The notes beneath the pieces were generated by a model. That model was not told the DNA's origin, ran no database searches, and was given only the letters and a program-made list of their open reading frames with translations. 14,761 bases of DNA from an uncultured Myxococcales bacterium (GTDB lineage Bacteria > Myxococcota > UBA727 > VGSZ01), in NCBI GenBank assembly GCA_903952805.1, contig CAJBHN010000593.1, forward strand, positions 1 through 14,761. The letters run 5' to 3'. Of the stretch, positions 5,995 through 13,849 are shown in pieces (the first letter of the stretch is position 1; the number at the start of each line of letters is the position of its first letter). Both the position numbers and the translations under genes were made by a program.

Positions 5995-7836
5995 ATGTCC
6001 AGCCTGCTCGAGCGCCAGCGCACCCATACCTGCAACGATCTCACCGCTGCGGCCGTTGGCCAGGAGGTCGTGCTCATGGGCTGGGTCCAGTCCAACCGCG
6101 ACCACCACGGCCGCATCTTCGTCGACCTGCGCGATCGCTTCGGTTTGACCCAGCTCGTCTTCAAGCCCGAGACGTCGGCGGCGTTGCGAGATCGCGCCGA
6201 GAAGCTGGGCCGCGAATTCTGCATTGGCATCCGCGGCGTCGTCGAGGATCGCCAGGCCAACGGTGGCTCGCCCAACCCCCGCCTCAAGACGGGCGAGGTC
6301 GAGATCAGCGTCCTGGAGATGGACCTCTTCAATCCGTCGGTGACGCCGCCGTTCATGATCGAAGACGACATCGACACCAACGAAGAAAAGCGCCTGCAGT
6401 ACCGGACCCTCGACCTCCGTCGTCCCCGCCTGCAGCGCAACCTCGCTTTGCGCCACCGCGTCATGCAGGCCACGCGCACCCACTTCGACGGCCACGGCTT
6501 TCTCGAGATGGAGACGCCCCTGCTCGTGAAGTACACGCCCGGCGGCGCCCGTAACTTCCTGGTGCCGTCGCGGCTGAACCCGGGAAAGTTCTACGCCCTC
6601 GCCGAGAGCCCCCAGCTCTACAAGCAGATGTTCATGATGGCGGGCATGGACCGCTACTTCCAGATCGTGAAGTGCTTCCGTGACGAGGACCTCCGCGGCG
6701 ATCGCCAGCCGGAATTCACCCAGATCGACGTCGAGCTCAGCTGGGCCACCGAGCCCGTGGTGCAAAACATCATCGAGGGCCTGATGGTCTCCATCTTCAA
6801 AGAGACCATCGGCGTCGAGCTGCAGCGCCCCTTCCAGCGCATGCCCTACGACGAGGCCATGGCCCGCTACGGCTCCGACAAGCCCGATCTGCGCTTTGGC
6901 CTTGAGCACATCGACCTGACGGAAGCCATGAAGGCCAAAGACGGCGGCGGCGTCGCCCTCTTCAAGGGCGTCCTCGACGCGGGCGGCATCATCAAGGCCA
7001 TGGTGGTCCCCGCCAAGCATGAGCTGTCGCGCACCGAGGTCGACAAGCTCGAGGACGAGGTCAAAAAGCTCGGCGGCAAGGGCCTCGCCCGGGCCCGCGT
7101 CGGCGAAGACGGCCGCAGCTGGACCCAGACGCCGCTGGCAAAGACGATCACCCCCGAGGCCATGGCGGCCATCCACGAACGCACGGGGGCCACGCCTGGC
7201 GACGTGCTGCTCTTCCAGTTCGGCAAAGCCCACACGGTCCACACGGTGCTCGGCGGGCTGCGCCTGCACCTGCGGGACAAGCTCAAGCTCGTCGAGACCG
7301 ACGCCACCGGCGTCAGCAAAGACTGGCGCATCCTGTGGGTGACGGACTTCCCCCTCTTTGAGCACGACGAGGACAAGGGCACGTGGGCCGCCGCCCACCA
7401 CCCGTTCACGTCGCCCCAGCAGGGCCATGAAGACAAGCTGACGTCGGACCCCGGCGCCTGCCGCGCCCGCGCCTACGACCTGGTGCTCAACGGCAACGAG
7501 GTCGGCGGCGGCTCCATCCGCATCCACGACAGCGCCGTCCAGGCCAAAGTGTTCTCAGCCCTCGGCATCTCTGACGAGGACAAGCAGCGAAAGTTCGGCT
7601 TCCTCCTCGAGGCCCTGCAGTACGGCTGCCCTCCCCACGGCGGCATCGCCCTGGGCCTCGACCGCCTGTGCATGCTGCTGTGTGGGGGCACGTCCCTGCG
7701 TGAGGTCATCGCCTACCCAAAGACCCAGCGCGGCACAGATTTGCTGACGGATGCGCCGACGGCGGTGTCCAACGCCCAGCTGGAAGATCTCTTCATCGCG
7801 TCGACGGCGCAAGAAGAGCCACCAGCGACGGCCTGA
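5995..7836 (+). CDS. aspS: Aspartate-tRNA ligase, probably nondiscriminating (Asp/Asn)
   Basis: 613 residues, a full bacterial-type class IIb synthetase that charges tRNA-Asp (EC 6.1.1.12 or 6.1.1.23). Order: N-terminal OB-fold anticodon-binding domain (1-110), catalytic core starting near 145, GAD insertion domain (about 310-440, after YDEAMARYGSDKPDLRF) and the rest of the core. Class II motif 1 is near FLEMETPLL (169-177), motif 2 is FRDEDLRGDRQPEFTQID (228-245), and motif 3 is GIALGLDRLCMLL (550-562). The anticodon domain has H37 and G91 where E. coli has Leu and Lys; His and Gly at these places mark nondiscriminating AspRS as I recall it from Pseudomonas aeruginosa. The start at 5995 has GGGAG at 5984-5988; an upstream ATG at 5956 would add an arginine-rich stretch. 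Transcription ends at the bidirectional terminator 7854-7894. A TTGACC at 5918-5923 may be a -35, but no good -10 follows. Confidence 0.97.
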   Translation: MSSLLERQRTHTCNDLTAAAVGQEVVLMGWVQSNRDHHGRIFVDLRDRFGLTQLVFKPETSAALRDRAEKLGREFCIGIRGVVEDRQANGGSPNPRLKTGEVEISVLEMDLFNPSVTPPFMIEDDIDTNEEKRLQYRTLDLRRPRLQRNLALRHRVMQATRTHFDGHGFLEMETPLLVKYTPGGARNFLVPSRLNPGKFYALAESPQLYKQMFMMAGMDRYFQIVKCFRDEDLRGDRQPEFTQIDVELSWATEPVVQNIIEGLMVSIFKETIGVELQRPFQRMPYDEAMARYGSDKPDLRFGLEHIDLTEAMKAKDGGGVALFKGVLDAGGIIKAMVVPAKHELSRTEVDKLEDEVKKLGGKGLARARVGEDGRSWTQTPLAKTITPEAMAAIHERTGATPGDVLLFQFGKAHTVHTVLGGLRLHLRDKLKLVETDATGVSKDWRILWVTDFPLFEHDEDKGTWAAAHHPFTSPQQGHEDKLTSDPGACRARAYDLVLNGNEVGGGSIRIHDSAVQAKVFSALGISDEDKQRKFGFLLEALQYGCPPHGGIALGLDRLCMLLCGGTSLREVIAYPKTQRGTDLLTDAPTAVSNAQLEDLFIASTAQEEPPATA

Positions 7837-7853
7837 TCCCTTCCAGGCAACGC

Positions 7854-7894
7854 AAAAAGCCTCCGCACAGCGCAAAGGCTGGCGGAGGCTTTTT
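7854..7894. terminator. Bidirectional intrinsic terminator (aspS / DUF1232 gene)
   Basis: AAAAAGCCTCCGC (7854-7866) pairs perfectly with GCGGAGGCTTTTT (7882-7894) around a 15-nt loop. The GC stem carries an A-tract on one side and a T-tract on the other, so it can stop transcription in both directions. It lies between the aspS stop (7836) and the convergent gene's stop (7917). Confidence 0.92.
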
Positions 7895-7916
7895 CGTCGA
7901 CCGGGACGGCGCCGGC

Positions 7917-8138
7917 TCAGTTCTCGATGACGCGCACCGGGGTCTTGGACCCGCCAAAACGGCTCAGGATGGCGCCGGGGCTCACGCCAAGGGTTTTGAG
8001 GGACCACAGCAGCAGCGCACCGGCCATGCCTTCGTCGAGCCAGCCGATGATGGGGATGAGGTCGGTGGGCTCGGGGACAAACAGGTAGACGAGGGAGACG
8101 GCGCCGACGACGGCAGCGACTTTGCGCTTGGCGGACAT
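7917..8138 (-). CDS. Small DUF1232 (YkvA-like) membrane protein
   Basis: 73 residues. After a basic start (MSAKRK) there is a hydrophobic segment (about 7-21), then PEPTDLIPIIGWLDEG at 22-37, and a second hydrophobic segment (38-50). The 'P-x-DLIP-x-IG-x-LDE' core is the hallmark of the DUF1232 family, small membrane proteins with no established function. The start ATG at 8138 is supported by GGAGG on the minus strand a few bases upstream. An in-frame ATG at 8261 would add 41 residues that do not resemble the family. It is monocistronic, convergent with aspS and divergent from skp. The 236-base region shared with skp has no clear promoter; a small CTCAC/GTGAG inverted repeat is at 8291-8306. 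Confidence 0.82.
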   Translation of the reverse strand: MSAKRKVAAVVGAVSLVYLFVPEPTDLIPIIGWLDEGMAGALLLWSLKTLGVSPGAILSRFGGSKTPVRVIEN

Positions 8139-8374
8139 GGAAACCTCCAACGAACGACCATCACCGGACCGACGCGCCCATGGGCAACACGCGGCGATTC
8201 GCTCAACATCCTCACGCCAGAACGTTCGACAAGCCCCCAAGCCTCCAGAGAGCCCTTCCATGGCCCCGAACGCCTGCTATGGCCTGCAGCCTCACTCTGC
8301 TGTGAGTGCACAATCGATGAATCCAGGGTCTTTGGGATCGTCCCACGCCATGACCCCGGTCTGATGGAGTGATC

Positions 8375-8896
8375 ATGCGCGCTGTGTTGCTTGCTGTTGT
8401 CGCCGCCCTGTCGTTCGCCGCCGCCCCTGCCTTCGCCGAAGGGAAGGTCGGTATTGTCGACCTGCAGCGGGCCCTGAACGAGGTTGAGGAAGGCGCCGCT
8501 GCCAAGGCCGCCCTCAAGAAAGAGTTCGACGCCAAGCAGAAGCAACTCGACACCCGCCAGACCGAGCTCAAAACGCTCAAGGACGAGCTCGACGCCCAGT
8601 CGACGATGATGACCCAGGACAAGAAGCAGGAGAAGGTCGCCGACCTGCAGCGCAAGCTGATGGAAGTGCAGCAGCTCTACATGAGCCTCCAGCAGGACCT
8701 CTCCAAGCGCGAGCAGGAAGCCACCGCCAAGATCTTCGAAAAGATGGGCCTCATCCTCAAGCAGATGGGCGAAAACGGCAGCTACGACGTCATCCTCGAG
8801 CGCAGCGCGGCCCCCTACTTCAACCCCGCCCGCGAAGTCACCGACGAGCTCGTGCGCCGCTACAACGCCGCCTACGGCACCAGCAAGAAGAAGTGA
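8375..8896 (+). CDS. skp: OmpH/Skp family periplasmic chaperone
   Basis: 173 residues. Skp is a trimeric periplasmic holdase that carries unfolded outer-membrane proteins to the BAM complex. A signal peptide is evident (residues 1-21, cleavage after AFA, before EG). The mature protein opens with KVGIVDLQRALNEVEEG, the conserved OmpH start, followed by a long Lys/Glu/Gln-rich coiled coil (about 45-125, the 'tentacles'), and a C-terminal strand region with YDVILERSAAPYF, which matches the family's closing 'vi.....v.y' pattern. The ATG at 8375 follows GGAG at 8366-8369; a GTG at 8369 would destroy that spacing. lpxD begins 37 bp after the stop, so the two are probably one transcript. Confidence 0.93.
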   Translation: MRAVLLAVVAALSFAAAPAFAEGKVGIVDLQRALNEVEEGAAAKAALKKEFDAKQKQLDTRQTELKTLKDELDAQSTMMTQDKKQEKVADLQRKLMEVQQLYMSLQQDLSKREQEATAKIFEKMGLILKQMGENGSYDVILERSAAPYFNPAREVTDELVRRYNAAYGTSKKK

Positions 8897-8933
8897 TCGG
8901 CCGCTCCCAGCCCACGATCCGCGGAGCGCAGCC

Positions 8934-9965
8934 GTGAGACTCGGCGACCTCGCCGCCCTGCTTGGGGTCCGCCTCCTGGGAGACGCCGATGTCGATGGCG
9001 CCATCGACATTGAACGCGTCCGCAGCGTCGACGAAGCCAGCGTGCACGACCTCGGCTTCGTCGCCCACGCCCACGATCGGCAGGCCGCCTTCAGCACCAG
9101 GGCCTGTGCCCTGCTGGTCGACGAGGACTTCGCCGCCGAGCATGCCCACGAGCTGCCCTGCCCCCTGCTGGTGGCCGCAGTCCCCTCGGTCGCGCTGCGC
9201 CTCGCCATCGAGGCCCTCCACCCCATCACGCATCAACCGCCGCTGCGTGCCCCCGCAGCGGTCGTCGTCGCCGTCAGCGCCGTCATCGGCGTGGACGTCG
9301 TCCTCGGCGCCGGCGTCGTCATCGAAGACGACGTCGTCGTCGGCAACGGCTGCATCCTCGGACCAAACGTCGTGCTGCGCCACGGGGTCCGGCTGGGCCA
9401 GGGCGTGCGCATCGGCCCCGGCACGGTCATCGGCGACGACGGCTTCGTCTTTGACGACGACGGCGTGCCGATTCGCCCGGTGGCTTCCGTGGTCATCGGC
9501 GATGACGTGTGGCTCGGCGCCAACGTCGCGGTGGACCGGGGCTTGCTGCGCGATACCCGCATCGGCGCCCGCGCTCGCATCGACAACCTGGTCCAGGTCG
9601 GCCACGACGTCGTCATCGGCGCCAACGTCGTCATCGTCGCGCAGGTCGGCATCGCCGGCTGGGTCACCATCGGCGACGGCGTCACCATTGCTGGGCAGGC
9701 CGGCGTGAACCCCCACGTGCGTATCGCGCCCGGCGTGCGGGTGGGCGGCCAGGCCGGCGTCACCAACGACGTCGACACCGACGGCGCCGTCGTCGCGGGC
9801 ACCCCCGCCTTCGCCCACCACGAATGGCTCAAATCCATGGCCCGCCTCAAGCACCTCGACGCCACCGAGCGACGCCTGCGCCGACTCGAACGCACCGTCG
9901 CTCTGTTGACGGCGTTGGTCACGCCACCAATTCCCGCCCTCCCCACCACCAAGGACTCGCCATGA
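8934..9965 (+). CDS. lpxD: UDP-3-O-(3-hydroxyacyl)glucosamine N-acyltransferase
   Basis: 343 residues, against 341 in E. coli. LpxD adds the N-linked 3-hydroxyacyl chain from acyl-ACP to UDP-3-O-acylglucosamine, the third step of lipid A synthesis. Residues 1-100 form the uridine-binding domain. Residues ~105-295 are hexapeptide repeats (I/V-G-x-x repeats) that make a left-handed beta-helix. DDGF at 168-171 and IDNLVQVGHDVVIG at 216-229 are the family signatures, and H224 corresponds to the catalytic His239 of E. coli. A C-terminal helix with RRLRRLER follows (313-320). It starts with GTG at 8934 behind GGAG at 8923-8926. The stop overlaps the fabZ start by 4 bp (ATGA), so translation is probably coupled. 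Confidence 0.96.
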   Translation: MRLGDLAALLGVRLLGDADVDGAIDIERVRSVDEASVHDLGFVAHAHDRQAAFSTRACALLVDEDFAAEHAHELPCPLLVAAVPSVALRLAIEALHPITHQPPLRAPAAVVVAVSAVIGVDVVLGAGVVIEDDVVVGNGCILGPNVVLRHGVRLGQGVRIGPGTVIGDDGFVFDDDGVPIRPVASVVIGDDVWLGANVAVDRGLLRDTRIGARARIDNLVQVGHDVVIGANVVIVAQVGIAGWVTIGDGVTIAGQAGVNPHVRIAPGVRVGGQAGVTNDVDTDGAVVAGTPAFAHHEWLKSMARLKHLDATERRLRRLERTVALLTALVTPPIPALPTTKDSP

Positions 9966-10468
9966 CCGATACGACGACGACGACAACGACGACAACGACA
10001 ACGAAGGCCACCCCTGCCCTGCCGCTGAAGTGGGCCGAGATCACAGCGATCCTGCCCCACCGCTATCCATTTCTGTTGGTCGACCGCGTTGTCGAGATCG
10101 AAGCTGGTAAGCGCGTTCGCGCCTACAAGAATGTGACGGCCAACGAACCATTCTTCACCGGCCACTTCCCTGACATGCCGGTCATGCCAGGCGTGTTGCA
10201 GATCGAAGCCCTGGCGCAGACGTCGGCGTTTCTGACGTCGTCACTCGAGGGCTTTGACCCGGGCAAGCAAGTGGCGTTCCTGATGTCCATCGACGACGTG
10301 AAGTTCCGTCGGCTGGTGGAACCCGGCGACCGCCTCGACCTCGAGGTCGAGCTGGTACAGAGCCGCCGTGGCATCGTGAAAGTACACGGCAAGAGCAGCG
10401 TCGACGGCGATCGCGCCTGCGAAGCCACCATCACCGTCGCCATCCGCGATCGACCGACGGCGAAATGA
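9962..10468 (+). CDS. fabZ: 3-hydroxyacyl-ACP dehydratase FabZ
   Basis: 168 residues. FabZ dehydrates (3R)-hydroxyacyl-ACP to trans-2-enoyl-ACP in type II fatty acid synthesis; it draws on the same hydroxyacyl-ACP pool as the lipid A acyltransferases. The hot-dog fold signature is complete: LPHRYPFLLVDRV at 31-43, NEPFFTGHFPDMPVMPGVL at 61-79 with catalytic H68, and E82 in IEALAQTSA. The enzyme core begins near residue 22; before it lies an unusual run of 11 threonines (residues 4-14). Its ATG overlaps the lpxD stop (ATGA). The next gene is convergent, so lpxA, usual at this place, is absent. No intrinsic terminator is clear; CAGGTC/GACCTG arms at 10489-10494 and 10510-10515 are the only nearby dyad. 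Confidence 0.96.
   Translation: MTDTTTTTTTTTTTKATPALPLKWAEITAILPHRYPFLLVDRVVEIEAGKRVRAYKNVTANEPFFTGHFPDMPVMPGVLQIEALAQTSAFLTSSLEGFDPGKQVAFLMSIDDVKFRRLVEPGDRLDLEVELVQSRRGIVKVHGKSSVDGDRACEATITVAIRDRPTAK
9971..10003 (+). repeat. ACG/ACA trinucleotide run encoding 11 threonines
   Basis: Eleven successive Thr codons (eight ACG, three ACA) follow codon 3 of fabZ. All share the AC- start, so the DNA is a near-perfect triplet repeat that could change length by slippage without shifting the frame. Confidence 0.85.
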
Positions 10469-10536
10469 CAGCCCTCGCAGCCAAGCTTCAGGTCACCTGA
10501 TCCGCCGGGGACCTGACCAGGCGGGACACGACGCCG

Positions 10537-10728
10537 TCAAACAGCCCGGAACTTGAACCGTCCACTGCTGATGGTGACTTTGAATTCGATGCCGCAGTAG
10601 AAGCACTGCACATCGCTGCCTTCGTCGTAGCCATCGTCCACGGGGTTGTGGGCGTTGCATTCGGGGCACTCAAACTCGGTGTGCTTCTTCTTGGCCCTGG
10701 CTGGCTGGTCGTCCTCGTCGTCGTCCAC
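10537..10728 (-). CDS. Small zinc-ribbon protein
   Basis: 63 residues from a GTG at 10728. It has a very acidic N-terminus (VDDDEDD), a basic ARAKKK patch, then a four-cysteine zinc ribbon: CPEC, 17 residues, CFYC. The C-terminus, IEFKVTISSGRFKFRAV, is strand-like. No specific family is recognised. Zinc-ribbon proteins of this size may bind nucleic acid or protein. The GTG at 10728 is chosen because AGGAG lies six bases upstream; a GTG at 10749 in the same frame has no such site and would add seven residues. It lies 54 bp downstream of the kinase gene on the same strand and is convergent with fabZ, so it is probably cotranscribed with the kinase. Confidence 0.72.
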   Translation of the reverse strand: MDDDEDDQPARAKKKHTEFECPECNAHNPVDDGYDEGSDVQCFYCGIEFKVTISSGRFKFRAV

Positions 10729-10734
10729 GACTGT

Positions 10735-10739
10735 CTCCT
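10735..10739 (-). promoter_or_regulatory. Shine-Dalgarno deciding the zinc-ribbon start
   Basis: AGGAG on the minus strand, six bases before the GTG at 10728. It favours this start over the upstream in-frame GTG at 10749. Confidence 0.55.
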
Positions 10740-10782
10740 GGTCACCCACAGCGCAAAGGCCATGGTGACATCTCGGGCCGGG

Positions 10783-13599
10783 TCACTCCTTCCGGAGTTC
10801 GACCTGGCCTTCAACCTTGGGTGGGTCGGTCTTGTTGAACTGGATGACGACCTTGTTGTTCGGGTCGGCAGCCTTCAACTTGAGGGTGTAGCGGTACTTC
10901 TTGTTGTTGACCTTGTCGAAGAACTCGACCTTGTGGGTGCCCACGGGCAACGACAACGTGCGCGGTCCAAAAAACGGCGTCATGCCGTACTTTCGACCGT
11001 CAATGGTGGTCTCGGCGTAGGGGCTCGTGCCGAGCTGGATCTCGGCGGTCTTCTTGGGCGCGCTCACGGTCACCGGCTCCGGTGGCACGGGTCGCTCGCT
11101 TGGAGTCTTCGCAGTCGCAGGCGCAGGCGCAGGCGGCTGACTGTTGGCAGCCAGCCGCACCTCAGGCACGGCCGGAGCAGGCCCAGGCGCTGGAACAGGG
11201 GCCGACGTTGCCACAGTCTCGGGAGGTGGCTGCGAGGCATCCAGAGGAGGCTCCGTCCCCGCCGTGCCGCTCGCTCGGCTCAACGACACGGTCGCCGGAC
11301 CGATGACGGCACGCCCCGCGCGCACGACACCCACCTGGTGGACCGTGAAGCCTTGTTTTTTCACCTGAATGGCCAGCTGATCCAAGCCCGGATCGAGTTC
11401 GGCCTCCAACGGCGTCACTCCCAGCGACCGACCGTTGACGAACACCTCGGCGCCGTCGACCGGACTGCCATCGTCTCCAACGGCGGCCAGCATGAGACGC
11501 CACCCGCCAGATACCGGTGGCGGCGGTCCGCTGGCCAACGGATTGGAAGTCTCTATCGACGGCGGGGCAACAGGTTCAGGCGTGCCCAGGAAGAGCACAG
11601 GCTGCCGCACCGTGCCGCCGGTCCCCTCCACGGACCGCCTCGCCACCATGGCGCCAGCAGCAACGACTTCGAGGCTGTGACTGCCATCGGGCAAAGCCAC
11701 AGTAAGCGGCAAGGTGCGTCCGACCTCCTGACCGTCGAGCGAAATCACCAACCCCGCCGGGGGAGTCCCCACCGCGCTCAGGACAAGCTCGGCGGGCGTC
11801 CCTTCACCAGTGGCGCGCACGGCAACGAAAGCGACGGCCGCCACCAGCAATGCAGCAGATGCGGCTGCCGCCATACCAACCGGGATCCACGGCACAGGTG
11901 CCGGCAGGCTGCTCGGCAGAAGCGCGGGGAGGTCATCGGCGACCTCAGGCTCACGCCGAGGCACGGCCGCCATCGGACGCTGGGTCGGAGGTGGCGGTGG
12001 ATGCGTCGCCGATGACGGCGTCACCTCTCGTGGCGCGCCGGCCGGCTCGACACCAAAGGGAACCGGCGGATGACGAGGCGCGTCGACGGTCGAGCCGCTG
12101 ATCGCGAGCAAGGCATCCTGATCTTCTTGGGCCATGGCCGCCGCGACGGCGTCAAAAGAGCGACCGGGACGAGGCGCAGTTCGCGGCGGCGACGAAACAG
12201 ACTGCCGTGGCATCTCCGGCGCATCTCGAGCCACGTTTTCAGGTTGCAAGGGCGACATCGGACGCGTGGGCGCCTCGGGTTTGGCCAACGGCACCGGGGG
12301 CACGCCCGGCGAACTGAAATAGGGATTCTCAGCGCCAACGAGAGTGCGTGCATCGCCGTCGTCATCGTCGTCGGAGCCCTCACCTCGCCCATAGAGGGAG
12401 ACGTCGTCGGAACTGATGTCCCTGGCGGCCTGCTTGTTGGCAAGATTTGAATCGGTTTGCTGAGCGCCGAGGGCAAGGCCAGCGGCACTGGCCTCGATGA
12501 CGAAGGTTTTGTCCTCGCCGAATTCACCTTCGCCGTCGCCGTCATCGACGGGATCACGGTTGGTGTCGTGCCGGGCAGGCAGCGGCAACACGCTTTGGGG
12601 CAGACTCGATTTGTCCTTGATGTCAGCAGCGACGATGCGCATGAACTCTTCGAGCTTTTTCTTCTCGAGGGCGACCTCGGGGGCGTACATCTCACGCATG
12701 GTCCCCGACACGCGGCGGGCGTTGTAGGCGCCGGTGGCGTCGGACGAGAAGCTTTGCAGGTCGCGAGCGAGTTCGCTGGCCCACTGGTACCGGTCCTCCA
12801 CCTCGCGGGCGAGGGTCTTCAAGACGATCTGTTCGAGCTGCGGTGAGATCTTCTTGTTGAAGCTGGTTGGTGGAATCACATCGGCGTTGCGGACCCGTTC
12901 CAATGTCGAGAAGTCTGACTCACCAATAAAAAGGCGTTCCCCAGTCAGCATTTCATATAGCAGTACACCGACAGCGAAGATGTCCGAGCGGCGATCGATG
13001 GGCAGACCGCGAACCTGCTCAGGGGACATGTAGCCAAACTTGCCCTTGAGCACCCCAGCCTGGGTCTTGCTCGCACGATTGGCGGCCTTGGCGATACCGA
13101 AGTCGATGACCTTTACCTCGCCTTCGAAGCCGACGAGGATGTTTTGCGGGCTGACGTCGCGATGAATGATATTCATCGGATTGCCCTGAGGGTCTTTGCG
13201 CCGGTGGGCGTAGTCGAGACCCTCGGCGACCTTGGCCGTGATGTAAGCCGCCTGAGCGATGGGCATGAGTTGCCCACTGGCCCGGAGCCGGTCGAGAATC
13301 CCACGCAAATCTCGCGACGGAATATACTCCATCGCTATATAATAATGTTCGCCCTGTTTGCCGAGTTCATAAATCTGGACGATGTTGGCGTGGTTGAGCT
13401 GGACCGCGATGCGGGCCTCGTCAATGAACATTCGGATGAAGTCATCGTCCTCGACAAGGTTCGGCAGGATGCGCTTGATGGCAAGGATCCGCTCAAAGCC
13501 CGCCACGCCGGTAGACTTGGCCTTGAACACCTCGGCCATGCCGCCAACGTTGACGCGCTCGAGCAGAAGGAACTTGCCGAAGCGAACGGGGAAACTCAT
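10783..13599 (-). CDS. Transmembrane serine/threonine protein kinase with PEGA-like repeats
   Basis: 938 residues. The N-terminal Hanks-type kinase spans ~8-285: glycine-rich loop VNVGGMAEVF (17-26, the first Gly replaced by Val), K42 in LAIK, helix-C E61, HRDVSPQN with D148 and N153, DFG at 166-168 and MSPEQ at 191-195. All catalytic residues are present, so it should be active. Residues ~330-565 are a Pro/Ser/Asp-rich linker with an acidic run at 410-414. One membrane span is at ~572-594, which puts the C-terminus in the periplasm. There, three PEGA-like modules appear near 603-670, 700-773 and 852-922 (for example VSLDG/VFVNG/TTIDG followed by a Thr-Pro or similar turn), the last two separated by a Pro/Ala linker. 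PEGA modules are thought to bind surface or wall polymers. The ATG at 13599 begins eight residues before the kinase domain; upstream in-frame sequence is arginine-rich and was rejected. Confidence 0.93.
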   Translation of the reverse strand: MSFPVRFGKFLLLERVNVGGMAEVFKAKSTGVAGFERILAIKRILPNLVEDDDFIRMFIDEARIAVQLNHANIVQIYELGKQGEHYYIAMEYIPSRDLRGILDRLRASGQLMPIAQAAYITAKVAEGLDYAHRRKDPQGNPMNIIHRDVSPQNILVGFEGEVKVIDFGIAKAANRASKTQAGVLKGKFGYMSPEQVRGLPIDRRSDIFAVGVLLYEMLTGERLFIGESDFSTLERVRNADVIPPTSFNKKISPQLEQIVLKTLAREVEDRYQWASELARDLQSFSSDATGAYNARRVSGTMREMYAPEVALEKKKLEEFMRIVAADIKDKSSLPQSVLPLPARHDTNRDPVDDGDGEGEFGEDKTFVIEASAAGLALGAQQTDSNLANKQAARDISSDDVSLYGRGEGSDDDDDGDARTLVGAENPYFSSPGVPPVPLAKPEAPTRPMSPLQPENVARDAPEMPRQSVSSPPRTAPRPGRSFDAVAAAMAQEDQDALLAISGSTVDAPRHPPVPFGVEPAGAPREVTPSSATHPPPPPTQRPMAAVPRREPEVADDLPALLPSSLPAPVPWIPVGMAAAASAALLVAAVAFVAVRATGEGTPAELVLSAVGTPPAGLVISLDGQEVGRTLPLTVALPDGSHSLEVVAAGAMVARRSVEGTGGTVRQPVLFLGTPEPVAPPSIETSNPLASGPPPPVSGGWRLMLAAVGDDGSPVDGAEVFVNGRSLGVTPLEAELDPGLDQLAIQVKKQGFTVHQVGVVRAGRAVIGPATVSLSRASGTAGTEPPLDASQPPPETVATSAPVPAPGPAPAVPEVRLAANSQPPAPAPATAKTPSERPVPPEPVTVSAPKKTAEIQLGTSPYAETTIDGRKYGMTPFFGPRTLSLPVGTHKVEFFDKVNNKKYRYTLKLKAADPNNKVVIQFNKTDPPKVEGQVELRKE

Positions 13600-13652
13600 G
13601 GACCTGATGGTAGGGCGTCGACGCCGGCACCGCCAACCATGCTTCGACATGC

Positions 13653-13664
13653 GTGGTCGACCAC
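13653..13664. promoter_or_regulatory. 12-bp perfect palindrome upstream of the kinase gene
   Basis: GTGGTCGACCAC is a perfect palindrome centred about 60 bp upstream of the kinase start. Size and place suit an operator, but GC-rich DNA produces such dyads by chance. Confidence 0.3.
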
Positions 13665-13820
13665 CGGCCGAGTGTCGCGGTGCGACCAGGTTCCGGTGAC
13701 GGATTGTGTAGGTCGAGGTGCGACAGCGCATCCGGGCGCCAGACCTGCATTGGGAGACGCCGACGACGGCCGGACGAGGGTGAACGCGTCGGTGCGCCGA
13801 AAACTTCCCTGGTCAGGTGG

Positions 13821-13849
13821 TTGACAGGATGCGTCGCAAGCAGTCATCT
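13821..13849 (+). promoter_or_regulatory. Candidate promoter for rplU-rpmA
   Basis: A perfect -35 (TTGACA, 13821-13826) is followed after 17 bp by TCATCT (13844-13849), a poor -10. It lies about 55 bp before the rplU start, giving a short leader. The -35 and position are the support. Confidence 0.42.

Noticed and set aside
5911..7527. 538-residue minus-strand ORF opposite aspS
   Set aside because: Antisense shadow of aspS; repetitive Leu/Gly/Asp/Val composition and no domain.
8122..8364. 80-residue plus-strand ORF between the DUF1232 gene and skp
   Set aside because: Overlaps the well-supported DUF1232 start region, has no Shine-Dalgarno, and its Ser/Pro/Arg-rich sequence looks non-coding.
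8838..10001. 387-residue minus-strand ORF opposite lpxD
   Set aside because: Its Asp/Val/Ala repeats mirror the hexapeptide repeats of lpxD; not an independent protein.
10489..10515. Terminator after fabZ from the CAGGTC/GACCTG dyad
   Set aside because: The 6-bp arms flank a 15-nt loop and no T-tract follows on either strand.
10648..12015. 455-residue plus-strand ORF opposite the kinase tail
   Set aside because: Becomes an Arg/His-rich low-complexity shadow of the Pro/Ala-rich kinase linker; no ribosome site.
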